From assembly GCA_016081115.2 (NCBI GenBank), contig CM071926.1, positions 14,335,971-14,399,970 of the forward strand: a DNA stretch of 64,000 bases, in the 5' to 3' direction. Source of the stretch: Rehmannia glutinosa. Lineage: Eukaryota > Streptophyta > Magnoliopsida > Lamiales > Orobanchaceae. Position numbers and translations under genes: made by a program. Positions 1 through 11,712 of this stretch are shown piece after piece (within the stretch, counting starts at the first letter, position 1; each line of letters starts with the position of its first letter). The notes beneath the pieces are model-generated. The model did not search any database. It saw nothing but the letters and a program-made list of their open reading frames with translations, and had not been told where the DNA came from.

Positions 1-913
1 CCGATGAAACCAAAGGTAGGGTATTTTTTGAGATGGAATGAGTGGGGTATTTTTGTGATGGGTGGGTATTTTTATCTTTTTCTAAAAATCGGGTATTTTG
101 TGTAATTTCCTCTAAATTAAACCTACCAAAACTAGCCCAATACATTTAACCCAAGTGGCTGAGATAGAATAGACAGGTAATCAATATATTTTCATCCATA
201 ATAGGCATTTCTATGTAAACAACTTTAAGCATTAAACTAACTAAAATTAGTTTTATCCTAATCACGAAATTAACAAAAATACTCTATCTTTCTTAATTTT
301 TTCTGTTTTTGGGTATTATTATTTATATCACTCCAAGTTTTTTTTTTTTTTTTTTTTAGAATCATATCACTCCAAGTTCAAGAAAGGGCCAGATGTTAAT
401 TAAATTAGGGTATAAACGAATCGAGTCGAGCTCAACATAGTACTGCGCGAGCTTGTTTTGAATTTTTATCGAGCTTCAATAATTATATACGAGTTTGGTT
501 TGATTATGAATAGAATCATGCTAGAACTCGATTAACTTGATATTTTTAGATATATTTTATTTTTACTAATTGTCTCAAGCTCAAACCGATGCTTTACTTA
601 ATTATCAAACGAAAAATGTGTTAAAATTTGATCTTATGTTAATAATGAATCGAAGACAAACGAACTTTTAACCATCAACCATGAGTCGAAAGTATCGACT
701 AATTTAGAATAAAATTATTACAGAAACTAATCAACTCATATATAAGTTTAATATTCCCAATATTTGATCATAAAAGAAAATTATTTTATGGGATAAATAT
801 TTCTACCCAATCATTAGCTGAAAATCTGCCACGTCAACTCCCCACATCCACTGAAATTCGCAAATACCAAATCCCTCTTCGACTACCAACTGTTAATCTC
901 AAACGGATAATTC
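1..913. other. 5' flank of the PH-like gene
   Basis: No gene is visible. Positions 1-117 resemble the decayed right end of an AT-rich repeat (GGGTATTTT repeats, then a GTAATTTCC-type end). About 405-710 carries subterminal words such as CGAATCGAGTCGAGCTC and GAGCTTG, like the hAT element at 13321-13826, but I cannot find matching ends or a duplication, so it is probably a degenerate hAT MITE. A T-run lies at 341-358. The promoter of the downstream gene should be within the last few hundred bases; no convincing TATA box was seen. Confidence 0.4.
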
Positions 914-1524
914 ATGGCCATGGCCGCCACGTCCACCTCCACCACAACCTCCGCCACCGGCGTACCCTTCCCCACCTCCACCACCGCCGCCACCCACCAC
1001 CACCATTCGCCCTACGTTATTACCAAACAGTTCTTCACAAGACCCGCCTATAAATCCTCTCGCCCACATACCAAGCTCCACGTCTCATCCTCCAAGCCCA
1101 CCACCACCGCCGCCGCCGCCAACACCACCAAGAAAACGAAGAAACCATATTTTTCGACGGCGGAGCTCACTACGGAGACCTTTTGGCAAACCTGCTTCTG
1201 GGCTTCACTCTTCTTTGGCTGCCGTTAACTCTGGCCGCTGTTTTCAGGGCATTTTATCTGAGGTACAGATTCACAAACCTAAGGGTGACGGTAATATCTG
1301 GGCTCACGGGGCAGGACAGAAGTGACTTTTCATATAACGTGATCAAAGATGTTCAGGTTGTACCGAGGTTTATTGGTGAGTGGGGTGATGTTATCATCAC
1401 CCTGAAAGATGGAACTAAGGTGGATTTGAGGAGTGTGCCTAAGTTTAGGGAGATTGCAAAGTATTGTTTGTCTATGGCTGAAAAGCCTGTTGTTTTGAAG
1501 GAATCTGGGGCTAAAGGGTTTTGA
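914..1524 (+). CDS. Chloroplast-targeted membrane protein with bacterial-type PH (DUF304-like) domain, frameshifted
   Basis: The N-terminal part (914 to about 1125) reads as a Ser/Thr/Ala-rich, acid-poor peptide starting MAMAATSTSTTT, typical of a chloroplast transit peptide. The mature part lies in a different frame from about 1126 to the stop at 1522-1524. It has the motif FFDGGAHYGDLLANLLLGF, a hydrophobic hairpin (LLLGFTLLWLPLTLAAVF) and then a PH-like/DUF304 region (RYRFTNLRVTVISGLTG ... DGTKVDLRSVPKF). Read straight from 914, the first frame ends within about 100 residues. The second frame is closed by a stop at 1051-1053, so neither frame alone encodes the protein. The switch must fall in the CCACCACCGCCGCC stretch near 1098-1131, which fits a one-base indel. 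With it resolved, the product would be about 203 residues, single exon. Related plant proteins are plastid membrane proteins; the biochemical role is unknown to me. The homology is clear; whether the break is real is not. Confidence 0.8.
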
Positions 1525-3224
1525 GGAATGGATTTATTGTGCATTTTTTTCTTGAGAAGGTATGTGAAAACAATGCATTTATATGAAATTACATGTAATT
1601 TTGTTCAGATAAGTGTTTTGTATGATCAAGTGGAGATTTTGTCTTCTTTTTTTTCCTTTCTTTTTCTGGCTTGATTGAAGGTTTTATGATACTAATTTGC
1701 TGTATGTTCTTGATTAATTTGTAGGATATTGAGAATTTGAACCCATTGTTTCTCTAGTTAGTGATGTGGAACTTATCTTATAGAAAACATGAGACAATAT
1801 AAGGGAGTGTTTGCAAACTCTTAAAAAAAAGTGATTCTCATCGTAGTGGCATAAACAATTAGCTCTAGGTGTCATTGAAGAACGAAAAGCTAGTTGATCC
1901 CTAATAGTGTAGTATGTTAAGCCTCTGATTTGAAGGAAACTTCCGAAAACGTTTTCAAGTATATCTTTCAATAATCAAGATAATGCTATATGTAATAGAA
2001 TTTCATTCAAAAAATTAAAGGAGTATCCTTTTTCTTTACAATTGGGAGCAAGTTTAATAGGATTGATTCATAGAGGAATGGTTCTGTTAATGTTACTGGA
2101 TCTGTAGTACATCACAAAGCGTTGGTTTGTGTTTTCCTTGTGAAATGGTTTCTACAACTAGCTGGTGAAGTTGAAATATGGTGGTTGATGCATTGCTATA
2201 CAGCCTATGCTATCTTGATCTGCTATTGTCATGGCAAGGATCTTTATTACCTATGGTATGATCCAGCCGAAATTTGTGTTACTACGTCTGCACTGGTTGT
2301 ACACGAACGCTAATGTTTAAATATATGCTCCAAAATATTGAGTTGACACTGTTTTTGGTTAGAGTTTGATAGGGCCTTTCCTGGAGAGGTTTTTTTGGTT
2401 CTGATAATAGAGAAATGTTTTGATGGTGATTCCACATCTTGACATTGTCATGATAGCTTTGTGCATTAGAACCATCGGTATCCAGGAAAGAAAGGTTGCG
2501 TAACGGCTTGTAATTTTGGACTAAGTGCAATTTTTATTAGCATAAACCAGAAAGAATGTAATGGGTTATACCAATTACATCTTCTTAGTGCATCTCTATT
2601 CCATCTATAAACAATAGTAGAGGATGAGGCATTATATAGGTTAGGCTTTAACTGCATCATGTTTTCTTTGTTTGAAGGAATAAAGCTGAAGTTAAGGGAA
2701 ACTGTTCTGAGAGAACGGGAAATCCTATGTTGTCTTGATAAATAATATAAGTTCTTGTTAGGTTTATGGAGTACAACGATCTCCCTTAGGAATTCGTTGT
2801 CGCTTTGTGGTATGGTATTGTGACGCCCAATCTATCTGAGGTCTACGTGGATTTATGAGGTCCACGTGTGCTCTTGCGAAGCCTCACATGCACTGGCAGA
2901 TCCAAGGGAGGCAAGTGGGGGCTTCTACCTCCAAATTTTTCCAGATTTTTTTTTCTTCTTTAATTTATTTGCCTCTAGTATATATTTATGTATAAGTTAT
3001 GGGAAAAATACATTCCTTGCCCCCCCAAAAAAAAAAAAAAAAAAAAGAGTTAAGGTAACACGTTAAACGTGAGGCTCTGTTGATAGTTTAGGTAAAAAAT
3101 AGTCATACTAATCATCATCAGTTTTTATTTTAGTAGTTGGGGCTTGATCCTAATAGTTCTCCTATATTAGTTTGTCGATGTGTTGTGTAAGTGAATATTA
3201 AAATTCAAATCTTCTTTTCTATAT
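1525..3224. other. Intergenic, 3' flank of PH-like gene with repeat fragments
   Basis: The 3' UTR of the PH-like gene probably covers the first few hundred bases. At 1804 a stretch starting GGGAGTGTTTGCAAAC and preceded by TAA matches the first 45 or so bases of the Tourist-like element at 62291-62381, but no matching right end is seen. About 2890-2960 has the word GGCAGATCCAAGGGAGGCAAG, which resembles the end of a widespread hAT-type MITE (GGCGGATCCAGG), again without a partner end. Nothing coding is supported from 2000 to 3224; the short open frames there have no recognisable domain. Confidence 0.4.
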
Positions 3225-5178
3225 ATATCGAGCCATGTTGTGCTTGATTTTTATTTTCCGATGGAGTATGTTGATGAATATTTCTGCTAATTTAGACAAT
3301 AATTATAGGAAAATTTTCTTATTCATGGAAATTCCAAATCCAAGTTCTCAAATCTCCAAGTCAAATATTTAGACAGCGATCTTCTTTTCGTAGCACTTCC
3401 GAATTTTCTACTAGTAAAATAGATAATCTTGTTAAACATTCTATTGTTCAAGATGATGCTATTGTAGAAAAACAATACCTCAATTAATAAGTCCATTTAA
3501 TATCTATCGAAAGCATGACAATCTTATTAAAGGAATTTGATCCCTTATTTATGGTAAGAATCTTCCGATGAAAAAGTTTGTTCAATCATCAAAAATGGAT
3601 CATTATGGTAGTCCAACAACTACATAAGAACAATACATCACTTTGACTATACCTCCCGAGTATCTAAGTATGTGGAGATCATAGGGTATTCGCACCTCCA
3701 TTTTGGAGCAATCGACTTGTCCTATCGTACCATGGTAGGAAAAGATTACCGCTATGGCCAAAATTGCTCTTCTTGATACGAGATACCTAAAGTATGAGCA
3801 TGCAAATCATGGGGCTTCTTATTACACTAAACGCTAGAAGTGTGATGATTACATTCTTCCCAAATTTGCTCTTATCTTTGCAAAATGTTTCTTTTGCCTC
3901 GGCCGATTGAACTCCATGATTCGATCATGGCGACACTTCATCGCCGATTGTTTACAGGATCCAAAATCATGTGCTTGATTTGAAAAATCAAGGCGTAAAG
4001 GACGAGTTTATGGTTCTTGCTTAAACAGAGTCTAATATCCCAACCATAGTGCAAATTTCGAGACAAATTAAGAGAAAACAACTTGAACAACTAGTTCACT
4101 TTAATGGATCACTAATTATGAATCTACGCATCAACCATCTCAACCAATAAAGTCAATTGACTTAGAGTTCCAGGTCGATGGAAGGATTAAACCACTTTAC
4201 AAACCGACGTGCATCCGGATCTTCTTCTTTCCCAGTTCCACTTATGATGATTCATGCAAAGATGACCAAAATATGAAAAGATTCCTATTTCATCTTTCAC
4301 ACTAAATGGAAGCATATACTGATAAAATCAATGGACATTTCATTTGGGATATTGATCCTATGATGTGCGATCCAAAATGTTCTTGTAGAACATGAATCGA
4401 CTCCGATGAAAAAGAATAATATGAAGTCCCTCCAATGAAATGTAAAAAAAAGGTATATTCTCGAAGACCTCCAAAACCACCACCTCCGAATGCTCCACTT
4501 ATTGCCTGTTACAACAAAGAGTTGAAGATATTCGTGTAAAAATAAAGCCATTCCTCATTACCAACTCCACAGACTTTTCAGCCAATTTTTTTCAAAATTA
4601 TGATATTGGTTTCCCGTCTCTCGTAAGATAAGAACAACCTAGTTCCAAAATGTCTTCAAGACCTTATGTCCAACAAATCGTGATTGAACCTTCCGGCAAC
4701 TCAATCCACTTTCTTAACTGGCACACCACTAATGCCAGAGCTTAGAAGAAACTCTTGCAAAGTGTTGATTCCAAAGTTCCTCAAATTCTCGATGGAGCCA
4801 AGGAAACACGTAGTAGGGTAAATGTTGTAGAACTTCAATTACAACAAGTTGAAGATAAACTTGCCGGAAGAATTTCTCGAACTCGCATAACTCATTTTCC
4901 AAGGAACTTTTGGATCCGAGTTTGACAAAAAAAAAGTGAAATCGTAAACTGAAGAAAGAACTTGCTCGAATTGAGCAAGATAATAAGAAGTCTTTTTCTA
5001 AACCAAATTCCGTGTTTCCAAGCAAATGGATATTTGATTCACCTTCCGATTCTCGATGAGTATTCTAAATTATTTTGAATGGCCTCAGCGTTCATGTAGA
5101 TATCGCACAAAGATCTAAAAGAACTATAAAAAGATCTAATAGTATGAAACCAAAATCCAAAATTGAGGGGAAAAAGAC
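3225..5178 (+). mobile_element. Endogenous pararetrovirus fragment, forward copy (Caulimoviridae-like movement-protein region)
   Basis: The + strand carries a decayed protein region broken by many stops and frameshifts. In pieces it reads like the movement-protein part and following segment of a plant pararetrovirus polyprotein, closest in my judgement to the petuvirus/florendovirus type. It lacks LTRs, primer site and target duplication, as expected for integrated caulimovirid DNA. The same stretch is present in reverse at 6757-8695 and can be followed from about 3225 to 5178, with roughly four in five bases matching in the best parts by eye. No intact gene remains. Genus assignment is inference; membership in an endogenous pararetrovirus family is fairly secure because the copy is coding-like, repeated and unlike host genes. 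Confidence 0.65.
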
Positions 5179-6756
5179 AAGTTCAAAAATCATTTAAATG
5201 TTAATCCATTAGGATGGATTTGAAACTTTTGTGCTTTAAAGAATAAACCAAACCCCATTAAAAGATCATGTCCATGAAGATTACTCTCAATCACTTCCAT
5301 CCGGATAATACAATCTAGAAAGATTTGAATTCCATTGGATTTTTGTGATTAACGAAGTATGAAAGGTCCGTCACAAAGAATATAGAAGAGCCATGGTCTA
5401 TTTTCCATGAATCATTAGGAAAGACTCTTGATTCAACCTAGTTCTTCGATCACATGTATCAAGAATGCCAATTATCATGATAGAATTCTCATACTTTGAT
5501 GACATGATTTTCACTTCTATGTTCGGAGATGGAATCATTTCTTGTATTGTTAAACGAGTATGTAGGATGGGAAGCGGTTCATCATGAAGATATCGACATT
5601 TCTCCGATGAATTTTTTTCTTTCTTTCTTCTTCTTCTTCTTCTTCTTCTTCTTCTCTCGAAAGATACCTTAATTGCAAAAGTAATATCTTCATTTTCTTC
5701 ATCTTGTTAAGAGAAAAAGGATTCATAAGCGAAACATCATTGGTATCGGTTTCATCATGCAAAAAGACAAGATCAAGTTTTCTTCCTGAATGGCTTTTTT
5801 GTAGGCTTTGTCCTGGCATTTAATCTGTAAACGAGATTTGTTCCATACTGACTTGGAGATTTTCTTTCATTCAATAATTTCTCGTAGCATACTTTATGTG
5901 TCACGGATATTATCAATCGCAACATGACACATCTGATTGATTGCCCAACAATTCAATTGTTGAGGCTTCTTCCGAATGCTTGTATCATTCTGTTGATTTC
6001 TAGCTAAACCTCTTTTGGAAGTGATGCAATAAATACATTCTTTAGGTTTGGGTCATTGTGCCCGTTGAGAAAATAAAACAGTTCAGACATTTTCTTGAAA
6101 TGTTTATCAAGATCTTTTATGTTTAGAGAACAACATCGTCGAGCAAAATTTTCATCTAACATTGATTTGGTGAAAAATTGATATAAGTAGTAAATTCCCT
6201 GTGAATTTCTCCAAGTGCAGTTGAAACCGTAGGCATGTTAAAAAATCGGATCTTTCGTAGTCACCCGTGAAGAAGTAAACCAATCCCTAAGAATCCCACC
6301 AATTCTAGTTGAATTTTTTTTTAGGATATCTTTGAGAAGACATCTTCTTTATGAGTTGGTTGTCTAACCAGCAGACATCTAAGACATCTTCTTCCGTCTT
6401 TTGTGCATGGGAACATTATCAAAAGAAAATCATGGACCATTAGTATGTTTAGTTCTTTCATTCTCATTGGCCTGTAATTGGTCGTAAAACTTTCTCCAGA
6501 ATCATCGGTTTCACTAACTAGAAGATGGATATCTCCTGGAGGAATATTGGATCGGGTCATCGACCATAAGGATAACCGAAATATCGACTTTTCAGAACAA
6601 ATTCATCTTCCGTAATAGCATCGAGAAGATTTTTGGCTTGAGAGATCATCGTGGACTAAAAGTTCCTATAATGAGAACGTATAAAGGAACTAGTCTTCAT
6701 CTAAGACTTGCCCACCTTGTTCTCCTGGCGGATGATGAAACCATGAGAGTGGAAAC
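5179..6756 (-). mobile_element. Central part of the pararetrovirus cluster (capsid-like region on the minus strand)
   Basis: This spacer lies between the two inverted arms. From about 6560 down to 5550 the minus strand has broken coding stretches resembling the capsid region of caulimovirids, ending in an acidic, glutamate-rich stretch encoded by a pure CTT/GAA microsatellite at 5617-5655. Thus the reverse copy extends past the arm into the downstream gene region. Positions 5179-5540 read on the + strand as other broken virus-like coding sequence that does not match the reverse copy, so they may come from a different part of the virus genome. No intact reading frame of useful length is present. 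Confidence 0.45.
5617..5655. repeat. (CTT)n microsatellite
   Basis: A run of TTC/CTT repeats inside the minus-strand pararetrovirus remnant; on that strand it encodes a run of glutamates. Confidence 0.9.
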
Positions 6757-8695
6757 CGGTCTTTTTCCCTTAGCTTTGGATTTTGGTTTGGACTTTCGGA
6801 TCTTTTTGTGGTTCTTTTAGATCTTTGTGGAGTGTCTACAGAACGCTGAGGCCATTCCGAACATTTTAGAATACTCATCAGAATCGGGAGGTGAATCAAA
6901 TATCCATTTGCTTAGAAACAAGGAATCGGTTTAGAGAAAAGTGACTTCTTTTTATCTTGCTCAAATCGAGCAAGTTCTTTCTTTAGATTTCGATTTCACT
7001 TTTTTTTTTGTCAAACTCAGATCCAAAAGTTCCTTGAAAATGAGTTGTCCGAGTTCGAGAAATTCTTCGGCAAGTTTATCTTCAATATGTTGTAATTGAA
7101 GTTCTACAACATACCCTACTACGTGTTTCCTTGCAATGATTTATTAGAGCTCGGCATTAGTGGTGTATCGATTAAGAACTTCTTCACCTTGAAATAGTGG
7201 TTTGAGTTGTCCGAAGGTTCAATAACAATTTGTTGGACATAAGGTCTTGAAGACATTTTGAACCGAGTTGTTCTTGTCTTCCAAGAGGTGGGAAATCAAG
7301 ATCATAATTTTGAAACATAAAAAATTTGAAAAGTAGTGAAGTTGATAATGGTGGAATAGCTTCATTTTTACACAAAAAAATATTCTTCGTTTGGAGGACC
7401 TTCAACTCTTTTTTTTTGTAATAGGGAAGAGGTGGAGCACTCGGTGGTGGTGGTTTTGGAGGTGTTCGAGATAGACCTTCTTTTGTTTACATTTCGTTGG
7501 AGGTACTTCATCTTCATAATCGTAATCAATTCTTATTCTACAAGAACATTCTCGATCGCGCATCATAAGATCAATATCTCAAATGAAATGTCCATTGATT
7601 TTATTAGTATAGACATGATTTCCATCTAGTGTGAAAGATGAAATCATCATAAGTTGAAACTCATGAAGCAGAAGATCCGGATGCACTTTGCCGTTTTGTA
7701 AACTGTTTTAATCCTTCCATCATTTAGTCTCTAGAACTCAAAGTCAATTAACTTTATTGGTTCGATGGTTGATGCATAGATTCATAATTAGTGATCCATT
7801 CTATGGGAACTAGTTGTTCAAGTTGTTTTCTCCCAATTTGTGTCGAAATTTGCACTATGGTAGGGCATCGACTGCTTTGACAAGAACCAAAGTGTGTCCT
7901 TTATGCTCGACTTTTCAAATCAAGCCCATGATTTTGGAGCTTGTAAACGATCTCGCGATGAATGTCGCCATGATCGAATCTTGATTTGTTGTGCTCCCAA
8001 AATTTGAATTTGGACTTTAATCGCCGAGGCAAAGACAAACATCTTGCAAAGATAAAGCAAAATTTGGGAAGAATGTAATCACTCTACTTCCAAGTGTTTA
8101 GTGTAATAAGAACCGATCCCGATGATCGTATGCTCATACTTTAGGTATCTCGTATCAAGCGGCAATTCTTGCGAAGAATCGTAATACTTTCCTACTTTGG
8201 TATAGAACAAGTCTGATTTTGCTCCAAGATAGAGGTGTGAATACCCTCCGATCTCCACATATATATATGCAGGAGGTATAGTCAAAGTAATGTATTGTTC
8301 TTGTTGAGTTGTTGGAAGACTACAATGATCCATTTTTGAAAATTGAACAAACTCTTTCATCAGAGGATTTTTACTATAAATAAGGGATCAAATTCCCTTA
8401 GTAAGGCTCCCATGCATTCAATAGATATTATATGGACTTATTGACGGAGGGACTATTTTTTCATAATAACATCGTCTGAAATAGTAGAATATTCAACAAG
8501 ATTATCTATTTACTAGTAGAAAATATAGGAAGTGCTAAAGAATAAGACTGCCCAAGTATTTGATTGGAGATTTGAGAACTTGGATTTGGAATTTCCATGA
8601 ATAAGAATAATTTCTTATACTCGCTCGTTTAGATTAGCAAAAATCCATCTGCATACTCCTCGAAAAAGAAAGATCATGCAGCCTTGCTCGATACT
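6757..8695 (-). mobile_element. Endogenous pararetrovirus fragment, reverse copy (inverted arm)
   Basis: The reverse complement of this stretch aligns from end to end with 3225-5178. Shared landmarks include TTATTCATGGAAATTCCAAATCCA (8581-8605 versus 3320-3343) and GATATTGATC (7570s versus 4350s). Both arms carry different stops and indels, so they are separate copies of one viral region rather than a recent perfect duplication. The copy continues to lower coordinates into the capsid-like region. No intact gene is left. The outer ends near 8695 run into AT-rich DNA that belongs to another repeat. Confidence 0.65.
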
Positions 8696-8773
8696 ACTAC
8701 GGCGGTCGAAGCCCCACAAATACATACTAAATTTGAAACACATGATGAAGTACCATAAGAAGTAGGAGATCCA

Positions 8774-9059
8774 AGGGATGATTACGAAAAAAAAAAATAT
8801 CAGGTTAATGTTAAAATAATCTAGAAATTTTTAAAAATTACAAAAAATCTTTTGACTTTTGATTGCGTATTTCATTTTTTCCTTCATAAGCAAAAAAAAA
8901 AGATATTCAAAAAAACACCCATGATATTTCTAGAAATATTACATTTATAGCCTTAAATTTAAGATATAATGAAACTTGAAGGATTTCTTATGTTATTGTG
9001 AAACATCTTTGGGTCCTTTTGTAATTAGTTCAAACCTAGGGGTCTTTTGTAATTATCCC
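8774..9059. repeat. Fold-back MITE, family M1, copy A
   Basis: This starts AGGGATGATTACG and ends TGTAATTATCCC, matching the family termini AGGGATAATTAC / GTAATTATCCC seen in seven other copies of this window. The interior has the usual alternating words 'aaattaca' and 'cctaggggt'. Flanking 8-mers do not match, so this is an old or rearranged copy. Confidence 0.55.
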
Positions 9060-9526
9060 TAAATTAAAAACAAAAGAAAAAGATTGTTGAATGCGGGTCT
9101 GGAACATAATGGTCGGACCCGAGCTAGTGCTGTCAAGTGTCGTCTGGTGGGCTCCAATGGAGCAGTACTAGTACAGATTGGGCCATCAAGGGTTAGTTTT
9201 GTTAAGTTAATAGTATCAAGTCTTTTAATAAGGCTGTTGCATTGGTCACCTAAATGGGCCCGTTATAAAGATTTACAAGTTGGGTGAAGTGGGTGGAGGT
9301 TTTCTTAATCAATAGAATGAAGTTCGTTTCTTTTTTTGTTTCTTTTCATAAAATTCGTTCAGAGGATAAAAGCAAAGGGCACTTGGAATTTTGGAGAACA
9401 AATGTGATGTTACTTCTGCTATAACTAGCATATCTTTATTGAAAGATGTTTAAAAGTATGTACGTTCATTTGTGAGAATATTGTATTAAATCGTATGCTG
9501 TCACGCCCCGACTAATTTGAAATATA
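9060..9526. other. Intergenic, no gene seen
   Basis: AT-rich spacer between two M1 repeats. A 67-codon open frame at 9084-9287 has no recognisable domain and no coding-like character. Confidence 0.5.
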
Positions 9527-9957
9527 AGGGATAATTAAGAAAAAACCCTGAGGTTTGGGTAATTGTTAAGAAAAAGAAAAAGACAAAGTTTCAAAATTAC
9601 AAAAACCTCTTTGATCGAGGTTTGGTTCTGTCTCATATATTTTACTCCAACTGTTAGTTGAACTGACGAAATTCGCTGCCTCCATCAAATATTTTACAAT
9701 TATATACTCAATTTTCTAAATATTACAAATAGTCCAAAGTTTTCGTTTTACAATTACATTCCTTAACTTTTCTAAATATTACAATACGAGACAAACACTT
9801 TGGTCTATTTGTAATATTTTGACAAATTGAGGAATCAAATTGAACGATCAGGGCAAAATGTAAGATAAGATCAAACTTCCAGGAGTTTCGGTGATTTTGA
9901 GTTTCTCTGGGTTTTTTTTAGTTACCCCAACATCATTTTTTTTTTTGTAATTATCCC
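9527..9957. repeat. Fold-back MITE, family M1, copy B
   Basis: Termini AGGGATAATTAAG and GTAATTATCCC. The flanks GAAATATA and TAAATATA differ by one base over 8 bp and fit a target duplication. At 431 bp it is the longest copy of the family here and contains several internal inverted words. Confidence 0.7.
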
Positions 9958-10210
9958 TAAATATAATTTGAAAATATGAAACAATAATATGGTAATTGAT
10001 ATCTGTAAATCCTTCGCGACTTAATCTAGAACCTAATGTGACATATCCGCTCCTTCAAAGTTCAAAGGCAAAAATAGATATAAATAATTATTTGGCGGGA
10101 AATGAAGGAAGGTAGTGAAGAAATGCCCCACAAATATCCATCCTTTTATCTAAGAATTAGGCCCTGCTGGTTTGAATGATAATATATAATCATGCAGGCG
10201 CCTCAAGAAT
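9958..10210. other. Intergenic, no gene seen
   Basis: AT-rich sequence with no coding, RNA or repeat signal that I can support. Confidence 0.4.
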
Positions 10211-10431
10211 ATGTGTATTTATAAGTAAGTTGGACAAATCATATGAAGAAATAAATTTTTATTTTGGATAACGAGGTCAGAACCACTATTTTTCGGATGA
10301 CGCATTGGATAAACACTAGGGTATATATAACCTGCAAACCGCACCAGCCAAGCGAACCGCACTGAGCAAGCCCTATGCGACAGGCTCGACCAAGTGGTGC
10401 AGGGGTGAGAATTTTAATTTGAGACATCTGG
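10211..10431 (-). repeat. SINE-like fragment
   Basis: On the minus strand, 10431 to about 10255 reads as the 3' body of a plant SINE family (words CCCCTGCACCACTTGGTC, GCATAGGGCTTGC, GTGCGGTTTGCAGG, CCAATGCGTCATCCG and then an A-rich CCAAAATAAAAA). The tRNA-like head is missing, so it is 5'-truncated. The 10-bp word CCTCAAGAAT flanks the block on both sides (10201-10210 and 10432-10441), possibly a target duplication, although some non-SINE sequence lies inside its left edge. Confidence 0.5.
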
Positions 10432-10441
10432 CCTCAAGAAT

Positions 10442-10895
10442 CCACCCTATTGCACTAGGCCGCTCCACGAAAAGAAAAATATGTATTCCACCCTACTATA
10501 TCTCATTTGGTATTTCAATACATCATGTACATTACACTAATGGTATCATTTTTATATACATAAATAATATTCAACTGTTAATACTTTATAAATATTATAG
10601 AAAATATGAGTATGAAAAAAGAGGCATAGGATTCTCATATTAAACCCTCTTTTAAGAGAGCGTGGGTTTGCAGAAAAGGTAGAGGAGAAAGCGAGATGAA
10701 GTGAAAATCCATGCACCTTATGACTTCAAAAAGCTAATTCTTATGTCACAAAAGATGGGTATACACACCAAGCTAGGAATCCCAAGCACATAAATCTCAC
10801 ATAAAGCTAAAATTAGGATTGCACAAAATTGAAAAATTAAGCCCCATTTAAGTTCCCCCACGTGGGGTCTTTTCTTTACCATTTACTTTGCGTCT
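10442..10895. other. Intergenic, no gene seen
   Basis: AT-rich sequence. A 74-codon open frame at 10419-10643 overlaps the SINE edge and has no domain. Confidence 0.4.
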
Positions 10896-10912
10896 TTAAG
10901 GTGGGGAGCAAG

Positions 10913-10950
10913 TCTCTTGTGAGAGGCAGTCACTGGATCTAATCCAGTGA
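10913..10950. repeat. Perfect 9-bp hairpin of a dispersed repeat
   Basis: TCACTGGAT, loop CTA, ATCCAGTGA at 10930-10950, preceded by a smaller TCTC/GAGA hairpin at 10913-10924 and followed by GACGGACTCTC. The arrangement resembles a dispersed plant repeat that carries a 'tctcacggatc ... gatccgtgagacg' fold-back. Confidence 0.5.
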
Positions 10951-10982
10951 GACGGACTCTCTAAGCGCTCCGTCTTGAGAAA

Positions 10983-11212
10983 TGAACCAATGAAAATAAA
11001 TTTAAAAATAATAATAAACCATGAAGAAACAAAAATAAACCCTAAAAACATGAACCATGAAGAATAAACCCGAAAAATAAAAATAAACCCAAAAAATAAA
11101 AAATAAACCCTAAAAAAACTAAAAATCCTAAAAACCCAAATCAATTAAAAATAAACCCAAGAAACAAAATAAACCCTAAAAACAAATATAAACCCTAAGA
11201 AAAGTAAAATGA
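10983..11212. repeat. Degenerate AAACCCTAA-rich tandem array
   Basis: Irregular A-rich tandem units of 10-20 bp, most containing AAATAAACCC and several AAACCCTAA, the plant telomere word on this strand. The units also include AAACCCGAA and AAACCCAAG variants, so it is more a degenerate minisatellite than a true telomere remnant. Confidence 0.55.
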
Positions 11213-11700
11213 AAAAAAAAAAAAAAAACCAACCCCATGCTAAGGAAAGCGGTGGAGAAAGGAAGCAAGCAAGAAGCGCCTTCAACTACTGATTACCAAT
11301 AGAAAAGAGACCATAGATAGCAGATTCCAATCGATGCAAGTAAGCGCTGGCCTCACTGGGGATCACGCAAGTTTTTGCCTAAGGTGGGATTAGGTTGTTT
11401 TTATTTTACAACGGTGCATTCATATTCAAGATGTAAAGCCAAAAAAATAAAAATGGTGCATGCATATTTTCAAGATGAGTCAAAAAAGGCTGAAAATGTT
11501 ATATGGCATGTATATACGAATCATTTGATATTGTTTTGCAGGTGTATATATTAATCGTGCGTGGAGTATTCATATTTTCAAATTACATGATATAATTTCA
11601 TATAATTTTTATATTTTTAGGAAGTTTTAGTAGCTTTAACTTTAAATTTTTTTCTATTTTTTTAAAAATATAAAATGGGTTTACAAATTTAATCGATCAA
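11213..11700. other. Intergenic, no gene seen
   Basis: AT-rich sequence with no supported gene or RNA. Confidence 0.4.
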
Positions 11701-11712
11701 GTCCGAATTCTT

